Positions 9,260 through 18,856 of a stretch of DNA of 64,000 bases are shown one piece after another (within the stretch, counting starts at the first letter, position 1; each line of letters starts with the position of its first letter). The notes beneath the pieces were generated by a model. The model was not told the DNA's origin, ran no database searches, and was given only the letters and a program-made list of their open reading frames with translations. Source of the stretch: Acidobacteriota bacterium (GTDB lineage Bacteria; Acidobacteriota; Terriglobia; Terriglobales; Acidobacteriaceae); contig JAJZVX010000013.1 of the NCBI GenBank assembly GCA_021846985.1, positions 30,879 through 94,878 on the forward strand, in the 5' to 3' direction. A program made the position numbers and the translations under genes.

Positions 9260-10359
9260 GGCGGCTGATGGCAGACAGTATCTCGAAGAAAAACCGTTTC
9301 CTCATGGAGGCCGCGATGGCATGCACATGGAGCGGGCGACCGAGCCCGCGCAATGAGCGCGGCGGCAGTCTTGCCGTGGCGCTGGTTGTGTTAGGTGTCT
9401 TTGGCGCCGGCGGGATGATTGCGGCGCAGCAGCCGCCGGCGAAGGCGCATCCGCCTTTGCGCGCGGCGTCGGCCGCCGTCCCTCTGGCGCCGCTGTTTCC
9501 TGATCTTCCGGCAAAGGGACAGCAGACCTTTGGTTCGGCCCAGGCCGCTGTCGATGCCCTGGTAGTCGCGCTCAAACAGGATGACAGCGCAGCTCTCGCC
9601 AGGATGTTGGGGTCCGATGCGCAAAAGCTTCTTTCCTCGGGCGATGCTGCGGAAGATAAGCAGGACCAGCAGCAGTTTCTCGACAAATACGCGCAGATGC
9701 ACCGCCTTGTTACGGAAGGAAACGGACTGACAACTTTGTTTGTGGGCGCGGAGAACTGGCCGGCCCCCATCCCGCTCGCGCATCGCGGCCACCTGTGGTA
9801 TTTCGATACGCCCGCCGGCGAAAAAGAAGTTCTCTACCGCCGCATCGGCGAGAACGAGCTCACCGTGGTCCAGATCTGCGATGAACTGGTTGACGCGGAA
9901 AACCAGTACCATGCCCAGCCGCACGACGGGTCGGGAGTGAAGCAATACGCGCAAAAGATGGTCAGCAGTCCCGGCAGGGAAGACGGCCTCTATTGGCAGG
10001 TCGCTTCCGGTGGCGTCGAGAGCCCGCTCGGCCCCATGTTGGCTGCGGCTGAGGCTGAGGGCTATCCCCCGGGCGCGTCTCTGCGCCGGATGCCGTTCCA
10101 TGGCTACTATTACCGCATCCTGAAGGCGCAGGGAGCCCATGCTCCAGGAGGAGCCAAAAGCTACCTCAGCGGCGGCAAGATGACGGCGGGATTTGCCTTC
10201 CTTGCCTACCCCGCGCAGTACCGGTCCTCCGGTGTCATGACCTTCCTCGTCGGTTCCAATGGCGTGGTCTATCAGAAGGATCTCGGGCCGCAGACGGAGA
10301 AGATCGCAAAGTCAATCGCCGTCTTCGATCCGGATCGTACCTGGCAAGTGGCCGATTAA
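9256..10359 (+). CDS. DUF2950 family secreted protein
   Basis: The 367-residue protein has a hydrophobic N-terminal segment (about 39-58) that is probably a signal or anchor, followed by the DUF2950 region. Landmarks include FGSAQAAVDALVVALKQDD, WYFDTPAGEKEVLYRRIGEN, and MPFHGYYYRILKAQG near the C-terminal third. Function is unknown; the family is usually adjacent to DUF3300, as here. The start ATG overlaps the DUF3300 stop. The N-terminus before the hydrophobic segment is long and basic, so ATGs at 9277 or 9304 could be the real start. Confidence 0.82.
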   Translation: MRRLMADSISKKNRFLMEAAMACTWSGRPSPRNERGGSLAVALVVLGVFGAGGMIAAQQPPAKAHPPLRAASAAVPLAPLFPDLPAKGQQTFGSAQAAVDALVVALKQDDSAALARMLGSDAQKLLSSGDAAEDKQDQQQFLDKYAQMHRLVTEGNGLTTLFVGAENWPAPIPLAHRGHLWYFDTPAGEKEVLYRRIGENELTVVQICDELVDAENQYHAQPHDGSGVKQYAQKMVSSPGREDGLYWQVASGGVESPLGPMLAAAEAEGYPPGASLRRMPFHGYYYRILKAQGAHAPGGAKSYLSGGKMTAGFAFLAYPAQYRSSGVMTFLVGSNGVVYQKDLGPQTEKIAKSIAVFDPDRTWQVAD

Positions 10360-10617
10360 GGCGGAGCACAGGAACCGCGCCTTCGCCGGGCTTCGATGGG
10401 GCGGCTCTTTCTGAGCAATGAGCCACCCAGCCTCACGCTCACTTATCGCCTCGCTGGCCCGAATTGGCCAGATCGTCTACAGGATGCGGCAATGCAGTCC
10501 TTCCGTTTTTCTGCCGGAGATCCGCTTGAAACAAGGGAGCATTCCCCCTTCCTTCCATCGTGAAATGGTTTCAATGGGAACTTTCCGTCCCCCGGCAGAG
10601 GAACCTGCCATCCCCCC

Positions 10618-10647
10618 TTGCAACCTCTTGTTTCACTTGCGTATACT
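10618..10647 (+). promoter_or_regulatory. Putative sigma-70 promoter for the TPR gene
   Basis: TTGCAA (10618-10623), an 18-base spacer and TATACT (10642-10647) lie 31 bases before the proposed start at 10679. The -10 hexamer matches consensus at five of six positions and the -35 at four. The rest of the gap from 10360 to 10617 shows no other feature. Confidence 0.4.
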
Positions 10648-10678
10648 CCCCTTCCGTAAGAACACCTGTGGACCGGAA

Positions 10679-12334
10679 ATGATGAGCTTAACCCCTGTAG
10701 GTTGCCCGAATGCCAGCGGCTGGTCGTGGCTGGCGCAATCCCGGTCCGCGTGGGTTCTTCTCTTTCTTCTTTGTTCCCCCTTGGCCGCATCCGGTCAGTC
10801 GTGTTCCGCCCCTGCTCCCCTGCAGCAGGCTTTCCGTAGCCAGCTCGGCGCTGACGCCTATCTCAAGCTTGGCGCCTGGTTCGTTCGTAATCACAAGCCG
10901 GCCTGCGCCATCCAGACCCTTCAGGCCGGCGTCAGGCTATATCCCGGCTCGGCCCAGCTTTCCCTCCTGCTTGGTTCCACCCTTTACGACGCAGGGCGCC
11001 TGGGCGACGCGCGCGAACCGCTGCAGCAGGCAGTCCGCCTACTGCCTGGCAGTGCGCAGGCCCACATGCTCCTGGCCTCCACCCTGGACCGCCTCGGAAG
11101 CCCTTCTGAGGCGCTTGCCGAGTGGAAGAGCGCCCTTGCCATCGACCCCGCCTCTCCAAAGGCCCTCGATGGCTGGGCAAGAGAACTCATTGCTGCGGGC
11201 GACTATGACACAGTCATTGCCCGCCTCGGCTCCGCGCCCCCCAGCGAGCGGCTTATGCTCGACCTCGGCACCGCCTACCAGAAAGAAGACCGGATCGACG
11301 AGGCCGCCCGCGTTTTCAATCAAGGGCTCAAATCCTACCCCAACTCCGATTTGCTCACCGGCTCCCTCGCCTCGCTCTACGTCCACGACACCCAATATGA
11401 GGCTGCTTCCAAGGTCGCCGCCGCTTTGGCGCAAAGAAAGCCCGGCGATGTCGAGGCGCAGCGCATCTACCTTCACGCCCTCGCCGTTGCCGGTAACAAC
11501 GATGCCGCCGCGCCGGTTGGCCGCAAATTGCTGCAGATGGCTCCGCACGACGCCGACATCCTGCAAATGAACGGCTACCTCGAATTCAAGGCCGGCAACT
11601 ACCCCACGGCCCGCAAGCACCTTGAAGAGGCCATTGCCCTCGATCCCAATGACCCCAACGCGCACGCCAACCTCGGCTTCGTCCTTGTGCAGATGAACGA
11701 TCCCGCCGGCGCCAGGACGCAACTGCAGAAAGCGCTTGCATTGGGCGCCAGTGATCTCCAGATCCACTTCGAACTGGCCCGGGCCCTGCGCTCCTTGGGA
11801 GAAAACGCCCAGGCACAGCAGCAACTGGCTCTCTACCAAAAGCAGCTCAAGGAAAACTCCGACAAGTACGAGGCCCTGTTGAGCGTAGCCGAGGCCGGCC
11901 GTGCTCTCCGCGCCGGTGACAAGCAGAAAGCCGCCGATCTCTTCCGCAAGGCCAGCGCCCTCCAGCCCTCCGACCCCAGCCTGCCCTACCGGCTTGCCCA
12001 AATTCTCGGCGAAATGGGTGACGTTCCGGGCGAGCGAGCCGCCCTCGAACAGGCCATTCAGTCCAATCCAAATTTCGTCCAGGCCCAGTACCAGCTCGGC
12101 TATCTCGACTTTCAGGCCGGTGATGATCCCGGCGCGGAAAAACAGTTTCGCATCACCATCGAGGCGCTTCCTAACAATGTTCCCGCGTGGTGTGCCCTGG
12201 CATCCACCCTGGCTCGGCAATCCCGTTTCCCCGAGGCCCAACAAGCCGTCGTCACCGCGCTCCGGCTGGACCCCAACAACGCCGTCGCCCTCAAACTGCG
12301 CGGCATGATCGCGGCCGCCATGAAGCGGCATTAA
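10679..12334 (+). CDS. Secreted TPR-repeat protein
   Basis: The protein (551 residues from ATG 10679) has a signal peptide (SAWVLLFLLCSPLAASGQS) and then many tetratricopeptide repeats through to the C-terminus. Clear units include HANLGFVLVQMNDPAGARTQ and FVQAQYQLGYLDFQAGDDPG. TPR arrays are protein-binding scaffolds, and the partner cannot be read from sequence. The frame is open upstream to 10418, but that stretch precedes the signal peptide and a plausible promoter, so the later start is preferred. It lies 33 bases before the UnbV-type gene, a pairing frequent in Acidobacteria. Confidence 0.85.
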   Translation: MMSLTPVGCPNASGWSWLAQSRSAWVLLFLLCSPLAASGQSCSAPAPLQQAFRSQLGADAYLKLGAWFVRNHKPACAIQTLQAGVRLYPGSAQLSLLLGSTLYDAGRLGDAREPLQQAVRLLPGSAQAHMLLASTLDRLGSPSEALAEWKSALAIDPASPKALDGWARELIAAGDYDTVIARLGSAPPSERLMLDLGTAYQKEDRIDEAARVFNQGLKSYPNSDLLTGSLASLYVHDTQYEAASKVAAALAQRKPGDVEAQRIYLHALAVAGNNDAAAPVGRKLLQMAPHDADILQMNGYLEFKAGNYPTARKHLEEAIALDPNDPNAHANLGFVLVQMNDPAGARTQLQKALALGASDLQIHFELARALRSLGENAQAQQQLALYQKQLKENSDKYEALLSVAEAGRALRAGDKQKAADLFRKASALQPSDPSLPYRLAQILGEMGDVPGERAALEQAIQSNPNFVQAQYQLGYLDFQAGDDPGAEKQFRITIEALPNNVPAWCALASTLARQSRFPEAQQAVVTALRLDPNNAVALKLRGMIAAAMKRH

Positions 12335-12367
12335 GCATCTCACCCTTTCAGGAGGATCCTGGCTCCC

Positions 12368-14122
12368 ATGGCCAATGCAAATAAGCGCAGGTGGACGCGC
12401 CGCCGCCTGCTCCGCGCTCTCCCTGCCACGCTGGCTCCCGCGGTCCTTCCCCGCCTCCTGCACGCCGGCGCCCCGGCCCCAAAAACCGCCGCGCCGTTCT
12501 CCCGCTTCGTCGATGTGGCCCACGCCGCCGGCCTCACCGAAACCATGGTCTACGGCGACATCGACTACTTTACCTACATCGTCGAATCCATGGCCGCCGG
12601 CTGTGCCTTCTTCGACTACGACAACGACGGCTGGATGGACATCTTCATCCTCGGCGGACGCCGCCTCCAGAACACTCCTCCCAACGCCAGCAACCGCCTC
12701 TACAAAAACAATCGCGACGGCACCTTTACCGACGTCACCGCCAAGGCCGGCCTCCTCGACACTGGCTGGGCCCAGGGCGTCTGCGTCGGCGACTACAACA
12801 ACGACGGCTTCGAAGACCTCTTCCTTACCTACTACGGCCAGAACCGCCTCTACCGCAACAACGGCGACGGCACCTTCACCGACGTCACCGCCAAGGCCGG
12901 CCTCCTCCATCCCGCCACGCGCTACAGCACCGGCTGCTCCTTTGTCGATTACAACCGCGACGGCCACCTCGATCTCTTCGTCTCCAATTACCTCGAGATC
13001 GACCTCGCCACCGCGCCTAAACCCTCCATGACCGAGCCCAGTTGCAACTACCAGGGCGTTCCCGTCATCTGCGGTCCGCTCGGCCTGCCCAAGGCCCAGA
13101 ACTACCTCTACCGCAACAACGGCGACGGCACCTTCACCGACGTTTCCAAAGAGTCCGGTGTCGCCGGCTTCCGCGGCTCCTACGGCCTCAACGTCCTCTG
13201 CTTCGATGCCGATGAGGACGGCTGGCCCGACATCTTCGTCACCTGCGACGCCACCCCCTCCCTGCTGCTCATGAACAACCACGACGGCACCTTCCGTGAA
13301 GAAGGCATGTTCCGCGGCGTCGCCCTCAGCGGCGAGGGCCAGCTCATGGGCGGCATGGGCTCCACCACCGGCGACTACAACCTCGACGGCCATACCGACA
13401 TCTTCAAAACCCACTTCTATACCCAGGCCCCCGGCCTCTACCGCAACGACGGCAAGGGCAACTTCGACGACGTCACCGTCGCGGCCGGTCTCAACAAGGA
13501 AACCCGCTTCGTCTGCTTCGGCTGCGAGATCGTTGACTTCGACAACGACGGCTATCCCGACATCTTCATGACCAGCGGCAGCGTCTATCCCCAGGTCGCC
13601 CGTGTCTCCTCGCGCATTCCCGCCCGCAGCCCTTCCATGGTTTTCCGCAACCGGGGCGACGGCACCTTCACGGAGCTTGTTCACGGCGAAGCCGGAACCG
13701 ACATCGACAAACCCCACTGCGGCCGCGGCGCCGCCTTCGGCGACTTCGACAACGACGGCGACATTGACATCGTCATCATGAACGTCAACGAGCCGCCCTC
13801 CCTGCTCCGCAACGACGCCCCGCCCGGCAACAACTGGATCAAGATCTTCCTCGAAGGCACCAAAAGCAATCGCAGCGCCATCGGCGCCCGCGTCCTCGTC
13901 CACTACGGCGGCAATGTCCAGGTTCAGGAGCGCCTCAGCCAGTCCAGCTTCCTCTCCTCCAACGACCCCCGCCTCCACTTCGGACTGGGCAGCGCCGCCA
14001 CCGCCGACATCCAGGTCCGCTGGCCCTCCGGCCTCGTCGAATCCCACCAGGCCGTCGCCTGCAACCAGCTTGTCACCCTTCGCGAGGGCGAAGGCATCGT
14101 CAAAGGCCGGCCCTTCCGCTGA
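12368..14122 (+). CDS. FG-GAP/VCBS repeat protein with C-terminal ASPIC/UnbV domain
   Basis: The 584-residue exported protein begins with an Arg-rich leader (RRWTRRRLLRALPATLAPAV) that resembles a Tat signal. Seven calcium-binding-type loops are readable (DYDNDGWMDI, DYNNDGFEDL, DYNRDGHLDL, DADEDGWPDI, DYNLDGHTDI, DFDNDGYPDI, DFDNDGDIDI), each next to a LYRNNGDGTFTDV-like repeat. This implies an integrin-alpha-like beta-propeller. The C-terminus has the ASPIC/UnbV features SSNDPRLHFGLG and IQVRWPSG. The role is unknown, probably extracytoplasmic binding together with the upstream TPR protein. A GGAGG ribosome-binding site precedes the ATG. Confidence 0.9.
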   Translation: MANANKRRWTRRRLLRALPATLAPAVLPRLLHAGAPAPKTAAPFSRFVDVAHAAGLTETMVYGDIDYFTYIVESMAAGCAFFDYDNDGWMDIFILGGRRLQNTPPNASNRLYKNNRDGTFTDVTAKAGLLDTGWAQGVCVGDYNNDGFEDLFLTYYGQNRLYRNNGDGTFTDVTAKAGLLHPATRYSTGCSFVDYNRDGHLDLFVSNYLEIDLATAPKPSMTEPSCNYQGVPVICGPLGLPKAQNYLYRNNGDGTFTDVSKESGVAGFRGSYGLNVLCFDADEDGWPDIFVTCDATPSLLLMNNHDGTFREEGMFRGVALSGEGQLMGGMGSTTGDYNLDGHTDIFKTHFYTQAPGLYRNDGKGNFDDVTVAAGLNKETRFVCFGCEIVDFDNDGYPDIFMTSGSVYPQVARVSSRIPARSPSMVFRNRGDGTFTELVHGEAGTDIDKPHCGRGAAFGDFDNDGDIDIVIMNVNEPPSLLRNDAPPGNNWIKIFLEGTKSNRSAIGARVLVHYGGNVQVQERLSQSSFLSSNDPRLHFGLGSAATADIQVRWPSGLVESHQAVACNQLVTLREGEGIVKGRPFR

Positions 14123-14124
14123 GC

Positions 14125-14358
14125 GTGAAGGCAGATTTTCTCCGGCCTTGTTGCGATGTAGTGCCGTACTCGACTGACCCAACCAAGCCGATAGACTCGT
14201 TCAAAAAGGCATGGACTACCGCCAAGCGCAACGCGAAGGTTGAATGCCGCTGGCACGATCTACGCCACACCGCCGCATCGTTGGTTGCAGCCGGGGGAGC
14301 GACTGACCAAACCATGCAAGACTCTGGTCGCGGTAGGACGAGCCTCGCTGAGGAATGA
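14125..14358 (+). pseudogene. Tyrosine recombinase (phage-type integrase) C-terminal remnant
   Basis: The open frame encodes YSTDPTKPIDSFKKAWTTAK and then WHDLRHTAASLVAAGGATDQ. This contains the box II H-x-x-R catalytic pair (HDLRH) of tyrosine recombinases. The N-terminal domains and first catalytic Arg are missing, and the frame is lost just after DQTMQ, where box II normally continues towards the catalytic Tyr. The remaining bases up to 14579 give no recognisable continuation. It marks the left boundary of the metal-resistance block. It is a dead fragment. Confidence 0.7.
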
Positions 14359-14579
14359 GTCTTCAACCGAATTGCCGGCAATCGCGCGATCGAACTCGCC
14401 GCATATCTCATGGCCGCAATGACGGCGCGCGCGACGCGCTCAAGGTGCCGCGCAGGCATGAAACGGTGATTGCCTGGCCGCCCCCGTGCATCGCCGAGAC
14501 GAACGCCGGGGCATCCGCCTGCCACATATGGCAGGCCGGCCTTTCCCGGCCGGACTGCCATTGGACCGGAACTTTGTAA

Positions 14580-17500
14580 TCAATGCTCGCATTCAATTCC
14601 CGGCTCGGGCAGAACGTCACGGTCCCGCGCCATGGCCACATAGAGCGTGGGCAACAGGAAGATGCTCATGAGCAGATCCGCCACCAGTCCGCCAACGATG
14701 ACAATGGCGAAGGGCCGCTGCGCGTCGGAGCCGATGCCATGCGACATGGCGGCAGGCAGCAGGCCGAGCGTAGCCACCAGCATGGTCATCATGATCGGGC
14801 GCAGGCGGAGAACGGCTCCCTCGACGGCCGCATCCTCAACGGAGTTTCCGCGCGCGCGCAACTGATTGATATATTCAAGCATGATGACGCCGGTCTGGAC
14901 GGAAACGCCGAAAAGCGCCAGGAAGCCCACCTCTGAAGACACACTGAAATTTGTGCCCGTAATGAGCAGAACCAGAAGGCCTCCGATGCTCGCCATGGCC
15001 ACCGTGGCCAGGATGAGCAGGGCCCATTTGAACGAGCGGTACATGGTGTACAGGATGATGAAGATCAGCAGAACCGTGATGGGCACGATGATCGCCATGC
15101 GCGCCTCGGCGCGGATCTCGTTCTGGTATTCGCCTTCCCAGCCCATGTGGTAACCGCGCGGCAGCTTCACCTGCGCGTCTACCTTGGCGATGGCTTCTTT
15201 CACCACGTCGCCCAGCGGGCGTCCGCGGACGCTGTATTTAATGGCCACGTAGCGTTCGTTGTTCTCGCGATAGATTTCCGAGCCCTCATCCGCCTCGCGA
15301 ATGCTGCAAAGCTGAGCAAGCGAGACGCGCTCCCCGGAGGACGAAAGCAGCCGGATATTCTCGATTGCCTCACGCGTGTCCCGATACTGCGGCAGATACC
15401 GGAGCGTCAGGTTGTAGACCTGCTCGCCGCGCAAGACCTGCGTAAGGGCGGTTCCGCCTACGGCGGTTTGGATGGCATCCTGGACATCTGCCACATTGAT
15501 GCCCCACCGCGCCGCCTTGACGCGGTCCACCGTCACATCCAAATCCGGCTGCCCGGTCACGTGAAAAACACCGATGTCGGTAATTCCGGGCACCGTGGCC
15601 ATGATGGCCTCGATCTGGCTGGCCGTGGCTTCGAGCACATGCAGGTCGCTGCCGTACACCTTGGTGGCCAGCTCACCCTTGACCCCGCTCACCGCCTCTT
15701 CCATGTTGTCTTCAATGGGCTGAGAAAAACCCCAGATGACGCCCGGAAAGCGCGTTTCCAACTGCGCCTGCATGGCGGCGATCAGGTTGTCCTTGTCCTG
15801 GCGGAAGACCGGTCGCCATTGCTCTTTGGGCTTAAGCCCGACGTAGTATTCGGTATCGAAGAACCCTGTATGATCGGTGCCGTCATCGGGCCGTCCGGTC
15901 TGGCTGGTGCACTCTGTGGTTTCCGGAAACGAGCAGAGGATGAGGCGCGCCTGGTTGGCCACGGCAACGCTTTCGGTGGGGCCGACGCTTTGGTCCAGTG
16001 TGCCGCGCACCCAGAGCGATCCTTCGTCCAGGTGGGGCAGGAACTCCGAACCGATGACGCCGCCAAAGGCGAGATAAACCGCCAGGACCAGACCCAGCAA
16101 CCCCATGCCAATGGTGAATCGCGGATGGCGGATGGCCCACCTTACCCGCTGACGATAGTGGTTGCGCAGCCACTCCATCATGGGGTTCTTCCACTCCTTC
16201 GCGCCCTTGCCAAAGAGCAGGCTGGAAAGCACCGGAGCCAGCAGGATGGAAAACGTGAGCGCCCCCAGCAGCGCGAAGGCCACGGTCCAAGCCATGGGAC
16301 GGAAGAGGCGGCCTTCGACCGATTGCAGCGTAAAGATGGGCAAGTAAGCCGTGATGATGATGGCGATGGCGTAGAAGACGGGCCGCTGCACTTCGTGCGC
16401 GGCCTGGGAGATGCGCACCTGGACGGGAGGGCCGTTTTCTTCCGCGCGCGACAAGTGGCGCACGATGTTTTCCACCATGACAACCGCGCCATCCACCACC
16501 ATGCCGAAGTCGAGCGCCCCCAGCGACAGCAGGTTTGCGGGAATGTGCTTCAGGTCGAGGCAGATGGCGGCAAAGAGAAGCGAAAATGGAATGGTAAGCG
16601 CAACAATGAGCGCCCCGCGCACGTTGCCGAGGAACAGAAAGAGAACAATGACAACCAGCACGATGCCTTCGCCCAGGTTATGCAGCACCGTGTGCGTGGT
16701 GAAGTGCAGCAGATCACTGCGGTCGATAAACGGAACGATCTTCACGCCGGCAGGCAAAATCTGCTTGTTCAGCTGCTCGATCTTTTTGTGCAGGGCATCC
16801 AGCACGGGCTGCGCGTCGGCGCCCTTCTGGAGCAGCGCAATTCCAGAAACCACATCGCTGTTATCCACGAGCTTGCCGTTTTCGCGGTGATAGCATTCGC
16901 CAAACTGGCCCAGCCGGATCATCGGCCCCTGCGTAACCTCGGCAATGTCCTTTACGCGAAGCGGCGTGCCGCCTTTTGTGGCGATGACGGTATCGCCGAT
17001 GTCCTGAATATTCCTGACCAGTCCAATTTCTCTAACGTTGATCTGCTGATTGCCCGCCTGAATGAAGCTGCCGCCTGCGTTGGCGTTGTTGGCGGCAAGC
17101 TGCTGCTCCACCTGGGCAATGCTCAGGCCGTAAGCGACCAGTTTGTCCGGATCGAGCCGCACCTGATATTCGCGTGTGGGACCGCCGAAGGGATTGGTAT
17201 CCACCACGCCGGAAACCGACTTGAGATTTTTCTGAATCACCCAGGTGTCGAGCGACTTCAGATTCATCACGTCGTAGGCTGGATTGTTGCTGCGCAGCGT
17301 GTAGAAATAGATTTGCCCGACCGGGCTCCAGTCGGTACCCATCTGCGGAACCACGCCCGCGGGCAAGGTGGCCTGCGAGAGCCGCTCCAGCACGCGCTCG
17401 CGATTTTCAAAGTCGGTTGTGTCTTCGCCAAAGATCAACTCCACCGTGGAGAGGCCGAAGATGGACCACGAACGCACTACAGTCACGCCGGGGATGCCGT

Positions 17501-17720
17501 TCATCACGGTTTCAAGCGGAATGGTAACCTGCTGCTCGATCTGTTCCGCGGAGATGCCCGGCCACTGCGCGATCACATCCACATAGTTGTTGGCCACATC
17601 GGGATAGGCCTCCACCGGCAGACGATGGAAGGAAACTACACCCCAAGCCAGCAGCAACAGCCCCATGGCCAGCACCAGAAACCGGCTTTGCAACGCGAAG
17701 TCAACGATCCGCCGGATCAT
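14580..17720 (-). CDS. Heavy-metal efflux RND transporter, CzcA/CusA family
   Basis: This 1046-residue inner-membrane pump subunit has the RND layout: TM1 at about 12-30, a large periplasmic loop, a TM2-6 bundle, a second periplasmic loop and a C-terminal TM bundle. The TM4 proton-relay signature reads DFGMVVDG (404-411), which is the heavy-metal (HME) type rather than the DD of drug exporters. It starts PVEAYPDVANNYV where HME members usually have AxPDVT. Substrate (Zn/Co/Cd versus Cu/Ag) cannot be set. Its start overlaps the adaptor gene stop by four bases, so the three genes form a tight operon (czcC-B-A order). Confidence 0.92.
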   Translation of the reverse strand: MIRRIVDFALQSRFLVLAMGLLLLAWGVVSFHRLPVEAYPDVANNYVDVIAQWPGISAEQIEQQVTIPLETVMNGIPGVTVVRSWSIFGLSTVELIFGEDTTDFENRERVLERLSQATLPAGVVPQMGTDWSPVGQIYFYTLRSNNPAYDVMNLKSLDTWVIQKNLKSVSGVVDTNPFGGPTREYQVRLDPDKLVAYGLSIAQVEQQLAANNANAGGSFIQAGNQQINVREIGLVRNIQDIGDTVIATKGGTPLRVKDIAEVTQGPMIRLGQFGECYHRENGKLVDNSDVVSGIALLQKGADAQPVLDALHKKIEQLNKQILPAGVKIVPFIDRSDLLHFTTHTVLHNLGEGIVLVVIVLFLFLGNVRGALIVALTIPFSLLFAAICLDLKHIPANLLSLGALDFGMVVDGAVVMVENIVRHLSRAEENGPPVQVRISQAAHEVQRPVFYAIAIIITAYLPIFTLQSVEGRLFRPMAWTVAFALLGALTFSILLAPVLSSLLFGKGAKEWKNPMMEWLRNHYRQRVRWAIRHPRFTIGMGLLGLVLAVYLAFGGVIGSEFLPHLDEGSLWVRGTLDQSVGPTESVAVANQARLILCSFPETTECTSQTGRPDDGTDHTGFFDTEYYVGLKPKEQWRPVFRQDKDNLIAAMQAQLETRFPGVIWGFSQPIEDNMEEAVSGVKGELATKVYGSDLHVLEATASQIEAIMATVPGITDIGVFHVTGQPDLDVTVDRVKAARWGINVADVQDAIQTAVGGTALTQVLRGEQVYNLTLRYLPQYRDTREAIENIRLLSSSGERVSLAQLCSIREADEGSEIYRENNERYVAIKYSVRGRPLGDVVKEAIAKVDAQVKLPRGYHMGWEGEYQNEIRAEARMAIIVPITVLLIFIILYTMYRSFKWALLILATVAMASIGGLLVLLITGTNFSVSSEVGFLALFGVSVQTGVIMLEYINQLRARGNSVEDAAVEGAVLRLRPIMMTMLVATLGLLPAAMSHGIGSDAQRPFAIVIVGGLVADLLMSIFLLPTLYVAMARDRDVLPEPGIECEH

Positions 17721-18856
17721 TGCGCCTCCAGCGCCGCTTCGAGAGCCAGCACGTTGCCGACCACCTTCTGTCCGGGCGCAATCCCGGCCAGAAGAATCTG
17801 TTTGCCGCCCGGCAGCATGCTGCCCGCCGCAACTTCCACGCGCTGAAAGTGATTTCCGCCTGTGGGCACAAAAACCCAGTCGCGATCATGCAGATGAAGA
17901 ATGGCGGCAGCAGGAACCACGGCGCGCGCGGTGCGGGCCCGGCTCTGAATGGTAGCCGTGACGAACATGCCCAGACGCAGAATGCCGCCTGGGTTGGGCA
18001 CCTCCATGCGCACCTTCGCCGTGCGCGTGGTCGGATCGAGGATGGGCCCGATATCGCTGACTCTCCCCGTCAGCACCCGGTCCGGATACTCTGCTAAGTG
18101 CACCTGGGCACGCTGGCCCAACTGCACCTTGGGCAGATCGTTCTCGTAAACATCGCAGATAATCCAGACCTGCGAGAGGTCGGCGATGGTAAGCAGATTC
18201 GACGTTCCGGCATAGGCCATGCCGGCGGCCGACGCGTCAGTCACATTCTGCGCCACAACCACACCCGAGATCGGGGCGGGCACGTTGACGATGTTTGACG
18301 GATGACTCTTGTCGACTCCCAAAGTGCGCAACTGCTCGCTGGCCGCCTGGAGGTCGGCCTGGGCATCGTCTTCCGCGTTCTGCGCCTGTTCGAGCTGCGC
18401 CCGTGGAATCGCGCCGTGCTGATAGAGATCGCCGGCGCGCGCCAGCGCCAGATTGGCAAGATGCTCGTCGCTTTTCGCTTTCAGATAGATATCGAACGCA
18501 TTGGTCACGTCCGGGCTTTGCACCTGCAGCAGCACCTGGCCCTTGCGCACGTAATCGTCGAGCCGCGTGTGAATGCCGACGATGCGGCCGCTGGCTAGCG
18601 AGATGACCGGAACCTCGCGCGAGATGTCGGGATTGACCGAGCCTGTTACCGCCAGGGTGTCGGGCAGGGCAAGGCTCTCCGCCGGCACTGCCGGGAATCG
18701 CTCGGCGTGGTCGATGGCCACCTGTCCCGCCTGGCTCACATCCACCACCAGGGGATGCGGCGGAGCGCCCGCGGCGGGATCAAATTTCTTGTCGCATGCA
18801 GAAATCAGGACACAGAGGGCGCCGGCGGCGAGTAGTTGGAGAACGGGTTTCGTCAA
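17717..18856 (-). CDS. RND efflux periplasmic adaptor lipoprotein, CzcB/CusB type
   Basis: The 379-residue membrane-fusion protein has a lipobox LISAC with lipidation at C21. It contains a barrel-sandwich/lipoyl half (GRIVGIHTRLDDYVRKGQVL), a helical hairpin (about 125-190) and a C-terminal beta-barrel. It links the inner-membrane pump to the outer-membrane channel. There are no N-terminal His- or Met-rich metal-binding stretches. The start is TTG at 18856, overlapping the TolC-like stop (TTGA). Confidence 0.88.
   Translation of the reverse strand: MTKPVLQLLAAGALCVLISACDKKFDPAAGAPPHPLVVDVSQAGQVAIDHAERFPAVPAESLALPDTLAVTGSVNPDISREVPVISLASGRIVGIHTRLDDYVRKGQVLLQVQSPDVTNAFDIYLKAKSDEHLANLALARAGDLYQHGAIPRAQLEQAQNAEDDAQADLQAASEQLRTLGVDKSHPSNIVNVPAPISGVVVAQNVTDASAAGMAYAGTSNLLTIADLSQVWIICDVYENDLPKVQLGQRAQVHLAEYPDRVLTGRVSDIGPILDPTTRTAKVRMEVPNPGGILRLGMFVTATIQSRARTARAVVPAAAILHLHDRDWVFVPTGGNHFQRVEVAAGSMLPGGKQILLAGIAPGQKVVGNVLALEAALEAQ

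Noticed and set aside
11039..14182. A 1047-codon open frame on the minus strand
   Set aside because: It is the antisense shadow of the TPR and UnbV genes. It is low-complexity (runs of Val, Ala, Asp, Glu), has no domains, and exists because GC-rich codon bias removes stops.
15147..17846. An 899-codon plus-strand frame opposite the RND pump gene
   Set aside because: The opposite strand encodes a complete RND protein with all motifs. The plus frame has no recognisable domain.
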